A DNA stretch of 64,000 nucleotides, from positions 88,083,740 through 88,147,739 of the forward strand of contig JAOWCC010000577.1 in assembly GCA_030867875.1 (NCBI GenBank), in the 5' to 3' direction. The DNA is from Actinernus sp. WN-2022 (taxonomy: Eukaryota; Cnidaria; Anthozoa; Actiniaria; Actinernidae). A program made the position numbers and the translations under genes. This document shows, piece by piece, positions 54,769-64,000 of this stretch (position 1 is the stretch's first letter; every line of letters begins with the position of its first letter). The notes under the pieces are model-generated. The model saw only the letters and a program-made list of their open reading frames with translations, was not told where the DNA came from and did not search any database.

Positions 54769-55118
54769 GTAGGGTAATGGCGGTGGTATATCTAAGTTAA
54801 TGTGCCAAGTGTTTGAGCTAACAGGGTAACATTATACGATTAATAAATGCATCTCGTCCGCTCGATCCATCTTCGTGAACTAGAGAAATAACAATTCAAA
54901 AGCTCAATTTCTTACAGAGGCTGCAATTATTACTCTTGTTTCTTCCCTCTGTTTAGCTGCAAATTTTGTATTGAAGGTGATAATACCATCGATGAAAAAT
55001 AGGCAGAAGGCCGTGCTGTACGTGCTGTGTGACTCGAAAGGTGTAAGGTATTTACGGGATAGTATTATAAAAGCCTGTGTTCATTGTCGAAATTTCTCTC
55101 CCTCCTCGTTCCTCGTAG
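54769..55118. other. Harbinger internal region, no clear gene
   Basis: Sequence between the transposase start and the CR1 LINE insertion. A short plus-strand frame from about 54990 (MKNRQKAVLYVLCDSKGVRY) is open for about 45 codons; it could be part of the second Harbinger protein cut by the LINE, but this is speculation. Confidence 0.4.
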
Positions 55119-57668
55119 CGGTTCTGTATTGAAATACATAAGCCTCACAGCAAACCGTTCATTGTCTGTTCTTGGTACAGACCCCCCTCGTCCAATATCG
55201 ACGTATTTACCCACTATGAGGCATTAGTGGGTAGCATCGATGCTGAAGGCAAAGACCTCTTCCTACTAGGCGACACAAATTGTGACCTGTCGCCACCTAT
55301 CAATAGTAACACCTCTAAGACATTACTTCGCATTAATAATATATATGGTCTGAGCCAGATTATTAATGAGAGTACACGTATAACCGAAAACTCTAACACT
55401 TTGATTGATCACGTAATTACAAATGCTCCTGATAAAATTAACTGTTCTGGTGTCCTTACTATAGGCATCAGTGACCATAATATGGTATATGCCTACCGTA
55501 AATTAACCTTAGATACAAAGACAGGCCATAGATCTGTCCAGTATCGTAGTTTTAAAAATTTCAATAGGCTGGCATTTCGCAATGACCTACGTAATCAATC
55601 TTGGGGCAACATGTATGAATCAAATGACCCCAACCAAATGTGGGAAGTATGGAAAACTACATTTCTAAAAGTCGTAGACAGGCATGCACCCACTAAACGT
55701 CGAAGAATAAAACCTAAGCGTAGTCCCTGGATAACCAAAGATCTTAGACAAAAGATGCTTGACAGGGACAAACTTAAGGCAAAAGCCATTAAATCTAATA
55801 ATTCTGACGACTGGCTGATCTTCAAAAACGCACGTAATAACGTTAACAATCTAATTCGTAAATGTAAGGCAAACTACTATAATGCTTCTATCAAGAACAA
55901 TGAGCGTGATCAATCAAAGATGTGGAAAATCGTTAATGAATTAACTTCCAGGAATTCCCCCTCGCCCTCTATTAACGAGTTAAGGATCGATGATAAAGTT
56001 ATTACCAACTCTGAAGAGATTTCAGAGACAATGAACGAGTATTTCACAGGTATTGGTCCGAAATTAGCTAATACTATTCCTCGCAGCGATATCTCTTATA
56101 ATCATTACCTGAATAAGATTGGCTGCACCTTTCACCTTCAAGAAGTAAGCAATACTGAAGTTCTTAAACTCTTGAAAAAACTATGTATCTCTAAGGCTAC
56201 TGGCCTAGATAATATCTCGTGTAGGCTGCTCAAAGACGCAGCTGATATTATCTGTGATACAATTACGGACATCTTTAATTCTTCAATCAAATCAGGCATA
56301 TTTCCTTTAGAGTGGAAACTAGCGAGAGTGTGCCCTATCTTTAAAAAAGATAGTCGGAATGATCCAAACAACTATAGACCAATTTCTGTTATCCCTGTAA
56401 TATCTAAAGTATTTGAACGTCTAGTATTTGAGCAGCTTTACAAATATCTACAAGGAAATAATATCCTTACAAATTCTCAGTCCGGGTTTAGAGAACTCCA
56501 CTCCACAGCTACAGCGCTTCTTGAGGCCACCGATGACTGGTACAGAAACATTGACAACGGCTTTGTTAATGCTATTACATTTCTAGACCTAAAAAAGGCC
56601 TTCGATACCGTTGATCACGAAATTCTAATTCAAAATCTGGCATTGTATGGTATAGAAGGCGTTTCGTTGCAATGGTTTGGGTCTTATCTAAACAATAGAC
56701 AACAAAGCTGCTGTGTCAACGGTAAAACTTCTACCCTCAAACATGTAATATGTGGTGTACCTCAAGGCTCTATATTAGGACCTCTATTATTTCTCATATA
56801 TATAAATGACTTACCGAATTGTTTGCCAGATGCAGCTACACGTATGTATGCTGACGATACAACCCTCACCGCCACTGGAAACGATCCAGAGGAAATTAAC
56901 GAATCTGTCACGAATAACCTGAATGAAGTGAGTAAATGGCTTGCAGCCAATAAACTTTCACTAAATGCATCAAAAACAGAGATACTACTCATTGGCTCAA
57001 ACCAAAGACTCCAGGAATTTCCCAAAGATATGTCGTTTCCAATTGGTGGTGAAGTTGTAAAGAGAGTTTCGTCAGTGAAGTACCTCGGAGTACACCTTGA
57101 CGAATGTTTAACATGGAATACTCATATCGAAAAACTAACAAAGAAAATATCATCTGGTCTTGGTGCGCTTAAACGCATGAAGCCATTTGTTCCTTTTGAG
57201 ACTCTCTTAAGTGTTTATAGGGCATTAATTCAGCCCCACTTTGACTATTGTAGCTGCATATGGGGAAACTTAAACCAAGGACTCTCTGACAAGTTACAAA
57301 AACTACAAAACAGAGCAGCCCGCATACTAACTGGTCTACCATTCCATACCCATGTTGACGAGCTACTGAGTAACCTAGGGTGGAAAAGACTAGAATCTCA
57401 AAGGGCCATTCAAAAAGCAGTCATGGTTTATAAAGCACTGCACGGCCTTGCACCGGAGTATATGACTAAAATGTTTGAAAGAAGAACCGAAGCTATACAA
57501 TATAATCTCAGAGGCTCGTCGACTAAAATCTCCTTTCCTCGTCCGCGCACAAACTTCGGTAAAAAATGCTTTCGTTTTGACGGGGCAAAGATATGGAATG
57601 CACTGCCCGAGGATGTTAGAGCCTCCGATAAAATAAGTAATTTTAAGAAAAGATTATCTATATCGTAA
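55119..57668 (+). CDS. CR1-like LINE ORF2, endonuclease end plus RT and C-terminal domain
   Basis: Open from just after a stop near 55118 to 57668 (about 849 codons); the earliest residues (KPHSKPFIVCSWYRPPSS) already belong to the AP endonuclease, so it is 5'-truncated and has no true start. Endonuclease end: LFLLGDTNCDL and GISDHNMVYAY. Linker: HAPTKRRRIKPKRSPW. RT (numbering from 55227): FLDLKKAFDTVDHEIL (~452-467), GVPQGSILGPLLF (~509-521), MYADDTTLTA (~538-547). C-terminal: LGWKRLESQRAIQKAVMVYK, then FRFDGAKIWNALPEDVR. All catalytic RT residues intact and no internal stop, indicating a young insertion. Confidence 0.95.
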   Translation, partial: RFCIEIHKPHSKPFIVCSWYRPPSSNIDVFTHYEALVGSIDAEGKDLFLLGDTNCDLSPPINSNTSKTLLRINNIYGLSQIINESTRITENSNTLIDHVITNAPDKINCSGVLTIGISDHNMVYAYRKLTLDTKTGHRSVQYRSFKNFNRLAFRNDLRNQSWGNMYESNDPNQMWEVWKTTFLKVVDRHAPTKRRRIKPKRSPWITKDLRQKMLDRDKLKAKAIKSNNSDDWLIFKNARNNVNNLIRKCKANYYNASIKNNERDQSKMWKIVNELTSRNSPSPSINELRIDDKVITNSEEISETMNEYFTGIGPKLANTIPRSDISYNHYLNKIGCTFHLQEVSNTEVLKLLKKLCISKATGLDNISCRLLKDAADIICDTITDIFNSSIKSGIFPLEWKLARVCPIFKKDSRNDPNNYRPISVIPVISKVFERLVFEQLYKYLQGNNILTNSQSGFRELHSTATALLEATDDWYRNIDNGFVNAITFLDLKKAFDTVDHEILIQNLALYGIEGVSLQWFGSYLNNRQQSCCVNGKTSTLKHVICGVPQGSILGPLLFLIYINDLPNCLPDAATRMYADDTTLTATGNDPEEINESVTNNLNEVSKWLAANKLSLNASKTEILLIGSNQRLQEFPKDMSFPIGGEVVKRVSSVKYLGVHLDECLTWNTHIEKLTKKISSGLGALKRMKPFVPFETLLSVYRALIQPHFDYCSCIWGNLNQGLSDKLQKLQNRAARILTGLPFHTHVDELLSNLGWKRLESQRAIQKAVMVYKALHGLAPEYMTKMFERRTEAIQYNLRGSSTKISFPRPRTNFGKKCFRFDGAKIWNALPEDVRASDKISNFKKRLSIS

Positions 57669-57806
57669 CCTAACTTCCCTATTTTTAACTACCATACTTC
57701 AACACACGACATTCATGTAAAACAGTAGGCATATTTTATTTTTTACAATCTCTGTATTTTGTAATTGTTTTATGCTACTACTGATGTTTACTCGTGTATA
57801 AATAAA

Positions 57807-57848
57807 GTGTATGTATGTATGTATGTATGTATGTATGTATGTATGTAT
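57807..57848 (+). repeat. (GTAT)n tail of the CR1 LINE
   Basis: About 10 GTAT units follow AATAAAG at 57800-57806; short tandem repeats are the normal 3' end of CR1-type elements. Confidence 0.92.
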
Positions 57849-57871
57849 GGCAAATATTTGGAGACCATTCG

Positions 57872-58399
57872 ATGAACCTAGAGAAGCTCGCCAGACTGAA
57901 CATAAAGGTTGGCGATAATGAAAGAAAGATTGTGATGAATGCCTATCTACACTCGAGCAACCAGGGATGGAATGCGGTGCTAAAAAAGGTACAGCAAGAG
58001 CCGCTAAATTCAATATTGGTCGATTATTATTTGGAGACTGCGGAGGCTACGTCTGTCAAAAGAATCCAACGAATTGTGCGGGAGCAGCTTAAAGACCAAG
58101 CAGCCTCGTTGACAAGCACCACTGCTTCTACCTCTACTACTACTTCTTCCGCTGCCAGCAAAGTTATCCAAAATTAGCTGCTCTTGCCAAGAAAAGAATG
58201 CCTGAAGAAAGACGACAGGCTAAAATGTCGGAGTTTGCTGAAAGTTCAGAGGACGAGGACGACGTCATGCCCTCCAAAAAGTCGAGAACAACAATGCGAG
58301 AAGTAGCGCTAGAGGCGCAGAACGCTCACACGGAGATGTGTAAAAACGCGCATGGAAATAATTTTGAATAAACTAGACAGAAAAATTGATGATATGTAA
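57872..58399 (+). pseudogene. Unrecognised protein inside the Harbinger element, coiled-coil type
   Basis: Frame 57872-58177 begins MNLEKLARLNIKVGDNERKI and runs through ETAEATSVKRIQRIVREQLK to a Ser/Thr-rich stretch. A frameshift near 58155 leads to KKRMPEERRQAKMSEFAESS, an acidic patch, PSKKSRTT and ALEAQNAHTEM; a second leads to MEIILNKLDRKIDDM and a stop at 58397-58399. Charged, helical, with a KKSR-type basic patch. Harbinger elements usually encode a second DNA-binding (Myb/SANT-like) protein; position inside the TIRs and opposite to the transposase suits that role, but no Myb signature is visible and the N-terminal part may have been cut by the LINE. Confidence 0.5.
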
Positions 58400-58641
58400 T
58401 ATCATATCGGAGTAAATTTCTTGTTAAAATTCTGTGAGAGATGTGTTATCATTTGCATGCTCCGCTGTTTAAGCCTCCCAATAACTCGCATGCTTTGCTA
58501 GAACTCAAATGATTGCCCTTTATGTATTTTCCATTTCTTTGCAATTCTACCGATTAAAGGTTAATTGCTGCATCAAGCGACTTGACGAAGAGTGCGCGTG
58601 CGGTTTTCGCTGTAATTTGCATGTCTAAGGTCTAATAGTGC

Positions 58642-58678
58642 ATATTTGCATCTGTAACGCTCTTGTGCGGAACAACTC
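58642..58678. repeat. Harbinger right terminal inverted repeat
   Basis: ATATTTGCATCTGTAACGCT through GCGGAACAACTC, complementary to 53114-53150; pairing continues inward to about 58571 against 53555-53626. Confidence 0.9.
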
Positions 58679-58680
58679 TA

Positions 58681-59620
58681 TGAAGTAGATCTTTCTCTTC
58701 GTTACGTTTTTCTCGTGCTTTTCGTTTAGAGTAATCATTGTCAGCGATCTAATTGCCATTTTAATTAAATCCGGCATTGAAGGATTTGTCACTCTCGTCA
58801 GCGTATTTTTCTTTTATGTCAGGCAATTATTGTTGTTCGACAAGGGTTACGTAATTGGTGTCTTTTAGAAGAGAGTTATTAAATTTCCAAAATCCTGGTC
58901 CGCGTTTTGACTGATCATGATTGGGGGTTGATTGTATTAAGAAATGAATTGCCGAATGGTCTGAATCAATGGATGCAGTCACTTCACAGTTCTTAATGAG
59001 ACTAAATAATGTTTTTGACACGAAGACATAGATGGTTTGCACTCAATACCCAGAGATTCAAATGACAAAGGGCTTGGCGGCCATGTTGGTGTACAGAACA
59101 AAAGAAGCTAACGAGGATTGTATTGTTAACTGTACACCAACATGGCGTACGTGCAAAGTCCATTGACGACATTGTATTTTCATCGACGCATTGCGCCAGG
59201 TGTAGCCAGCCGTTGTCGGGTGTTTTTGCCTCCAAACGTCAAGTAAATCATTTTTGTTGATCAAGGAATTTAGCTCATTTATTACAAGTTTTTTGTTGTC
59301 AATACTGTTCCGCCCATTTTACCGTGTTGAGTCGTGGCGCAATTAAAATCGTCTCCAAATATTACGTTATTGTTTGATCTTGCCTATGTGCAAACGAGTT
59401 AACAATTGTAAATTTCGTTTTTTCTATTTCCAGTTCTAGTATAACATATCTTCCATTTGGATCAGTAACAGCAGATGTAACTGAACAATCGAATTTGGGT
59501 TGAAATAGGATTGCAACACCACGACTGTGTTTGGTTCCAATTCGGTTTCTCATTGTTTAACTGACAGAGTTTGGGGAGGAGTAAGTCTCTTGGAGAAAAG
59601 CAATTGAGAACAGCTCCGAG
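58681..59620 (-). pseudogene. Tx1/L1-like LINE, 5' half (AP endonuclease)
   Basis: On the minus strand: SRGVAILFQPKFDCSVTS and DPNGRYVILELEIEKTKFTI (59553-59362), FGDDFNCATTQHGK (near 59340), LLDVWRQKHPTTAGYTWRNA (59264-59058 frame), then after a MITE SKTLFSLIKNCEVTASIDSD, HSAIHF and RGPGFWKFNNSLLKDTNYV (59042-58827). These are endonuclease and immediately post-endonuclease motifs of L1/Tx1 elements. It continues in sequence and frame with 53111 on the other side of the Harbinger transposon. Confidence 0.9.
59078..59147. mobile_element. Small MITE related to 46592
   Basis: GCCATGTTGGTGTACAGAAC and CTGTACACCAACATGGCG form inverted ends of a ~70-bp insertion in the LINE endonuclease. The GCCATGTTGGTG..CAGAAC terminus matches the inner arm of the MITE at 46592-46741. 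Confidence 0.7.
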
Positions 59621-60620
59621 GCCTAGGTGTACTTCCGTTTATAGCACCTCTTGAGAAAGCGCTGAACTGTACTGAGGTCGGACTCGCTTGCACTATAGAC
59701 CGATAAACCGTTTGTTAGTTTAGACAGGACCAAAGACGTAAAGAGGATATCTATTTCTTGTTGATTGCAGCCTTTTTCCTTAAATTTCTGATAACAAACA
59801 GGCACTTATCAGTTGCCTCTTTAAGCTTCACCGCAACATGGGAAGAAAATTTACAATCAGATTGGAAAGTTATACCCAGTATTTTCAGCTAATTATACTG
59901 TACTATGTTGGAGATCGTGTTAAATTGCGTGGTCTGTCCTTTCTTTCTAAAAATCAGAACCTTACATTTAGATGGGTTGCAGGCCATTCCATTAGAGGCG
60001 GACCAGGACAAAATATAGTTCAACGGCCAAATCAGAAATATCTGGAGCATTTCTCTTCACAACAACCCGTAGATTGGAGTCATCTGCATACTTAATAAGA
60101 GATGTTTGACAGCTGTCCATTGTCTCTAGGTCGTTCATAAATATCGTAAACAAATACGGTCCACTTACACTGCCTTGTATCGGTACCTTTGTTTATCGAT
60201 TTCCAATTACAAATTGTGCCTTGATATATTACTCTTCGCCTGCGATTTTCTAGTAAGCTTAAGTACCAGTTAACAATAAAAGGATTTAGATTAGGCCGGT
60301 TCTTAAGTTTTTCCCTAAGGATGCAGTCTCAAGCTAAGGTGTCAGCATCGTCTAGGGCTTCCAGAGCAATATGCTGCATTGTGATGAGAGCGTCAGTACA
60401 ATTCCCTCCTGTGCGGTTGGAAATTGTATTTTCGACATTTTGTTTTCAAGATGTGCTCTGCTAAATTTATTATACGTAACTCGCTCGAAAATCCTAGCTA
60501 CGACTGGAGTGATATTTATTCCTCTAAAGTCTAGACATTCCACAGGTGTGTCGATCTTTGGTAGAGGTTGTATGTTAGCTTCCTTCCATGTTTTAGGCCA
60601 CTTGGATGTTCAAGTTCAAG
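59605..60620 (-). pseudogene. LINE RT fragment (YADDS type)
   Basis: Minus strand: WPKTWKEANIQPLPK, then FRGINITPVVARIFERVTYN and AHLENKMSKIQF (60543-60352), DQDSS-type YADDSNLRV near 60095, NPSKC-like region near 59960, and KEKGCNQQEIDILFTSLVLS with SDLSTVQRFLKRCYKRKY (59805-59623). A CR1-like element distinct from the one at 55119, broken by frameshifts and truncated at both ends. Confidence 0.8.
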
Positions 60621-60810
60621 TTCAAGTTTATTTCACACAATTTATAATATTTACAATAAGGAGAGTAGATAAAAATATATAAACAAAATAAGTACATGGA
60701 ATAAATTAAAAGATTCAAGTGTACAGTGGTCAAAGTAGCTAAAAGCTTTCGAGTTGGCCACTGCTTACATGCAAATAATAATTGAATAACTGAGCGTAAT
60801 ACATAGAATA
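60609..60810 (-). repeat. LINE or SINE 3' end with (TTCAAG)n tail
   Basis: TTCAAGTTCAAGTTCAAG followed by TTTATTTCACACAATTTATA is the complement of a LINE 3' terminus, similar in plan to 39280. It directly abuts the RT fragment above. Confidence 0.6.
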
Positions 60811-61106
60811 TATTAAACTAGAAGTAATCATAGATTATCAAAGTGCGTTCGACATATTTTTTGAAAGAGAAAGGACTGTGGTAACAGTCTGAAAAGCTGA
60901 AAAATTGCTGCAATGATGTGGACGGTGTACGTAATCCAGATCAAAACTGCTTGTTTTTTAACTAATGTGAAAATTTTGATGTCTTGACTTATATGTTAAT
61001 ATACAAGGGGATGCATCTGGTTATAAAACTGTAATTATCTTTGTGTAACATTGAATCATTGGATGCGATGCTTATGGGGCTATATGTATACATGTGTGTT
61101 TTATAT

Positions 61107-61252
61107 GGTTTTATAATATAGATACGATAGTACGCGCGCTCTGATTGGCTAAGAAGCCATGTTTTATCAGAGTATATAACATGGTTAGCCGTGTTATATA
61201 GTTTTCAACTGGCGGTTTCCTTTCATCGCGCGCGTAAATCTATATTATAAAA
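61107..61252. mobile_element. Foldback element, 146 bp
   Basis: GTTTTATAATATAGAT and ATCTATATTATAAAAC bound a hairpin with inner CGCGCGCTC / GCGCGCG pairing and a central AACATGGTTAGCCGTGTT fold. Confidence 0.75.
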
Positions 61253-61255
61253 CAG

Positions 61256-61430
61256 ATAAAGAAGCCTTAAATCCATGTTTTATACTATCATAAAACACTC
61301 TGGTCATTTGAGAACACTCTAGAAATGTTGAAAGCACGCGCCTTCGGCTTGTGCTTTAACATTTCTCTCATGTTCTCAAATGCCCATCGTGTTTTATGAT
61401 AGTATAAAACATGGCTAAGGCTTCTTTATT
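61256..61430. mobile_element. Foldback MITE, 175 bp, near-perfect hairpin
   Basis: ATAAAGAAGCCTTAAATCCA through ACTATCATAAAACAC is complementary to GTGTTTTATGATAGT ... GGCTAAGGCTTCTTTAT; the inner stem continues through ATTTGAGAACA / TGTTCTCAAAT and GAAATGTTGAAAGCA to a CCTTCGG loop. Confidence 0.85.
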
Positions 61431-61544
61431 TGTTAAATGGCATTGATTTGAGAATTAGTAGCACATTTTGCTGTGTGGTATACAGTGTAAAGCAATAATT
61501 GAAGTTAGCGTAGAACACAAATCAACCCAGGCTATATAGCTACA

Positions 61545-61720
61545 TACATTTACATACATACATGCATACATGAACTTTATTTGAGTGTCAATAGTATTTA
61601 GCTGTAAAGCTAATTGGGGACACTATATTACAGGATATATAAAATACACTATATTACAGGATATATAAAGGGATTCATATAAAGTACGTATAAATAAATA
61701 TTACTATTCAGATGTGTATA
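61545..61720 (-). repeat. LINE/SINE 3' end with (TACA)n tail and duplicated 23-mer
   Basis: TACATACATTTACATACATACATG precedes AACTTTATTTGAGTGTC, the usual reversed LINE end. CACTATATTACAGGATATAT occurs twice (61620 and 61648). Confidence 0.6.
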
Positions 61721-62749
61721 AACTGAATTCCAGTTCTTAGAACATAAACTATATAGGTATGCATGTGTATAAAGTACAGCCCATGAAGTTCTTTCGATTC
61801 AGATCATTCACATTAGGTTTCCCGGGTATTTTTCAAGTGAGAACAAGGTTGGCTGCAGAATATTGAGCGCCATTGTTAAGGGTTCCAGAATAATTTATGG
61901 TCAATGTTGGTAGCCGGTTCCTGGCTTTGATCAGCCTTGTTTCAGGTCTGTTAGAAATTCAGTGTAGATTAATTGAACACAGCAATGAAGTCAGTACTTT
62001 AAATTTCCCTCACCTTGTACTGTGTTGATATTCCAGTTCCTTGGCATATCAAAGTGTCGGTATAGACTAACTCTCTGTCTGAATGTATTCTGTAGTGTTA
62101 ATTTGAATCCGTTAATTTGTATAACCAAGATGTACACAGTGTTCTCGTAACTCACAAGATACGGCGATTACGGGTATCTAGAAAACTCAGACCTTGTTTC
62201 TCTTCAGCCAGGTTATATTACTGTTTGTAGTTTCGGTATCTGTATGTACAGCGAAAAGCAGAATCCAGTACAGCGAGCAAGCCAACAGAATTCACTCGGT
62301 TGTTTACAAATTATGGTGAGTTGATTTGACTCTGTTCTCTGTTCAACTTCGCTGGTGTCGTCACCGCGCCGACAAAACAGACCATGTTTGACTTAAACCA
62401 CCACGATGCACACGCGTAGTATTTAAAAAGCTTCTTCATAACTCACACTGAAATATTCATATCCATGTATTTCTCTTCAGCCTTCAGGTATGATTTATAG
62501 CATCTTGACCATTTGCAGTTTTGCCTTTTTGGTATCGGCAAACCGAACAGCAAAATTTCGGGTTCAGCATAAATAAATAATTATGGCCGAGTTGAATGTT
62601 CAAGGTCCTCCAGATGTACTACACACTTTCCTCAGGCTTTGCTCAATTGTACTTGCGAACCTTTGAAACATCATTGCATTGCATTGCTGGAAAATAAGGC
62701 AAGTAACTAACCGATCGCGAAACAAAACAGAAGCCATGATGGCGGCCAT

Positions 62750-62892
62750 CCCTTCATGTAGGACGACACGAATTGCTACCAAATTGTATTCTATTGTATT
62801 GTATTGTGTTTCGTTCTATTGTTGTATTGAATTGTATTGTGTTGTATGCTACTGTATTTTTGGTAAAAATTCGTGTCGTCCTACATAAAGGG
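62750..62892. mobile_element. Foldback element, 143 bp, with (TATTG)n core
   Basis: CCCTTCATGTAGGACGACAC and its inverted partner GTGTCGTCCTACATAAAGGG flank an irregular ATTGTATTGTATTG tract (62785-62860). Sequence in the 7.2-kb partner copy lacks it. Confidence 0.8.
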
Positions 62893-63119
62893 ATTGCCCA
62901 TGATGGCATTCACCAAAATGGCCGCTCGCATCGTGTACGTGTGGTTACCAGTTCCCCGGCCGAGATAATTTATTCTAAAAAGTACAAACACACATGAGTA
63001 CATACACGAATCTCGATTTCTTTCGCCTGGGGAAGCACAGGTAGCCCACACAGGACTACAGGGAGTCCACTGCAAGATTAGTATGCGTTCTCCTTCGTCG
63101 AACGCAATAAAGTATTGAT

Positions 63120-63245
63120 TAGAGTAATAAGTTGAGCTTGAGAGGAACTACAATATGAGAAAACGAAAACGAATAATAAAAAAAAAGAAATCAAGAGAAA
63201 AAAAGAAAAAGAAAGAAAGAGAGGATTAGAAGGAGAAATAGTTAT
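63120..63245. repeat. Purine-rich low-complexity tract
   Basis: GA-rich sequence (AAAAAAGAAATCAAGAGAAAAAAAG and similar) at the 3' side of the minus-strand LINE that follows. Confidence 0.8.
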
Positions 63246-64000
63246 TGTGAGAAGATTTATAAACAAAGTAAAATGGTGCTCTTAAATTTGATGATTAAGG
63301 AGGTAAACTTTATATTGTTTTTTGAAATTGTTTGTTTTTGTTAGGTGCTTTAGGCTAGTAGGTACAGTTTCCCAAATTTTCGTAGCAGTGTATTTAAAAG
63401 TAAATTTACCTAAGTTGGTTCTAATTTTAGGGGGGTAGAATGTTTTCCTAGCTGCATACCTGGTATTGTAATTATGTACATTTGTTACGGGTATTAGGAA
63501 ATCGTGAAACACGGAGGGGATATCAGATGGATTATTGTATAGTTTATGTGTTAAGGTACAGATGTTCAACTTAACAATATTTTCAAATTTTAAAATGCTC
63601 AGAATTTGGTAATAAGGAGAAGCAGATTCTCTGTTGTTGGCAAAAAAGATACTTCGAATGCATTTATTTTGTTCAGTACATATTTTTGTTAAGTTGGTTG
63701 GGTATGTGTTTCCCCAGCTGATGGACCCATAGTTTAAATAGGGATATATATAAGTGTATAATAAAGTTGTTTTAGCATTTGAAGACTGAGGTAATTCCGT
63801 AATTTGTAGAAAATTCCTACATTTTTGGCTATCTAATTGTTATTGATATGGGTGATTTGACTTTTCCAATTGAGGTATTCATCTAAGTATATTCCTAAAT
63901 ATTTAATGTTCTTTTTCCTTTCAATATTTAGAATATTAATTTGTGGGAGGGTCTTTCTGGGTGAAGTAATTAACATATAATTGGTCTTTTTCATGTTGAC
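63246..64000 (-). pseudogene. LINE RT C-terminal fragment, runs off the right edge
   Basis: On the minus strand from the edge: VNMKKTNYMLITSPRKTLPQ, KKNIKYLGIYLDEYLNWKSQ, NNRESASPYYQILSILKFEN, then HNYNTRYAARKTFYPPKIRT and FKYTATKIWETVPTSLKHLT (frame 63569-63282), ending with a stop at 63282. One in-frame stop near 63835 breaks it. This is the RT thumb and C-terminal domain of a CR1-like LINE; the rest lies beyond 64000. Confidence 0.85.

Larger units (their letters stand above)
53114..58678. mobile_element. Harbinger-type DNA transposon, 5,565 bp, inserted in a Tx1 LINE
   Basis: Terminal inverted repeats start GAGTTGTTCCGCACAA at both ends; the outer 37 bp differ at two positions, and after removing a nested MITE on the left the pairing continues for about 108 bp (TGCAAATTACAGCGAAAACC, GCGCGCACTCTTCG-like). 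TA occurs at 53112-53113 and 58679-58680. Deleting the element with one TA joins the LINE frame as DLLHRSIELNKLNTQ without a break. Contents: transposase (minus), a CR1 LINE (55119-57848), and an unrecognised plus-strand ORF. Confidence 0.87.
60819..63112 (+). repeat. Interspersed repeat, copy 2 (partner at 6321-7445)
   Basis: Collinear with 6321-7445 from CTAGAAGTAATCATAGATTA to CTCCTTCGTCGAACGCAATA. The extra length comes from insertions: two foldbacks (61107-61430), a tail-like tract (61545-61720), and one more foldback (62750-62892). Sequence near 62085-62240 and 62300-62570 is also absent from copy 1, either deleted there or inserted here. Confidence 0.8.

Noticed and set aside
57699..58013. 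Minus-strand ORF rich in Thr-Tyr-Ile-His
   Set aside because: Its core is the translation of the (GTAT)n LINE tail in reverse.

Overview
This window looks like AT-rich nuclear DNA from a marine invertebrate, most likely an anthozoan cnidarian (coral or sea anemone). That is an inference from the mix of elements: a GIY-YIG Penelope-like element, Tx1/L1-like and CR1-like LINEs, Ty3/gypsy and DIRS-like fragments, a Harbinger-type transposase, many foldback MITEs, and one intronless rhodopsin-class GPCR. Nothing is bacterial: there are no operons, no ribosome-binding-site-led ORF series and no CRISPR. The GPCR at 37758-38690 (minus) is the only gene I can defend as a host gene; nearly all other coding-like sequence belongs to mobile elements.

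Layout. 1-3516: about five head-to-tail copies of a 710-bp unit with a strong hairpin at each unit junction, ending in an (AT)n tract. 3.5-9.4 kb: non-coding repeat mosaic with direct duplications and a TTAA-flanked MITE. 9.4-14.96 kb: a dispersed repeat ('family A') arranged as a large foldback, interrupted by a Penelope-like insertion that forms a spacerless palindrome of about 2.58 kb with two intact, 5'-truncated 359-codon ORFs. 15.0-17.5 kb: decayed CR1-like LINE (minus). 17.6-21.6 kb: non-coding, with a tRNA-like SINE and a TTAA MITE. 21.6-36.4 kb: a graveyard of LINE, gypsy and DIRS-like fragments nested in one another, with four more TTAA MITEs and an 87-bp minisatellite. 36.4-39.3 kb: the GPCR and the least repetitive sequence. 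39.3-50 kb: LINE tails, MITEs, degenerate tandem repeats, a second family A copy and a second Penelope fragment. 50.1-59.6 kb: a Tx1-like LINE (minus) split by a 5,565-bp Harbinger-type transposon, itself holding a CR1-like LINE and a MITE. 59.6-64 kb: further LINE fragments and a second copy of the repeat first seen at 6.3 kb.

The genes do not form a pathway; they record waves of transposition. Several nestings can be checked from the sequence alone, because removing the insert together with one copy of its target duplication restores the host element's reading frame (TTAA MITE in gypsy, LINE in gypsy, Harbinger in Tx1), or because an empty paralogous site lies elsewhere in the window (Penelope in family A, TTAA MITE at 32.3 kb, hAT-like MITE at 37.3 kb). 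The strongest candidates for something unusual are the Penelope palindrome, the set of TTAA MITEs sharing a TTAAAG terminus, the nested Harbinger with an unrecognised second ORF, and the 710-bp hairpin array.
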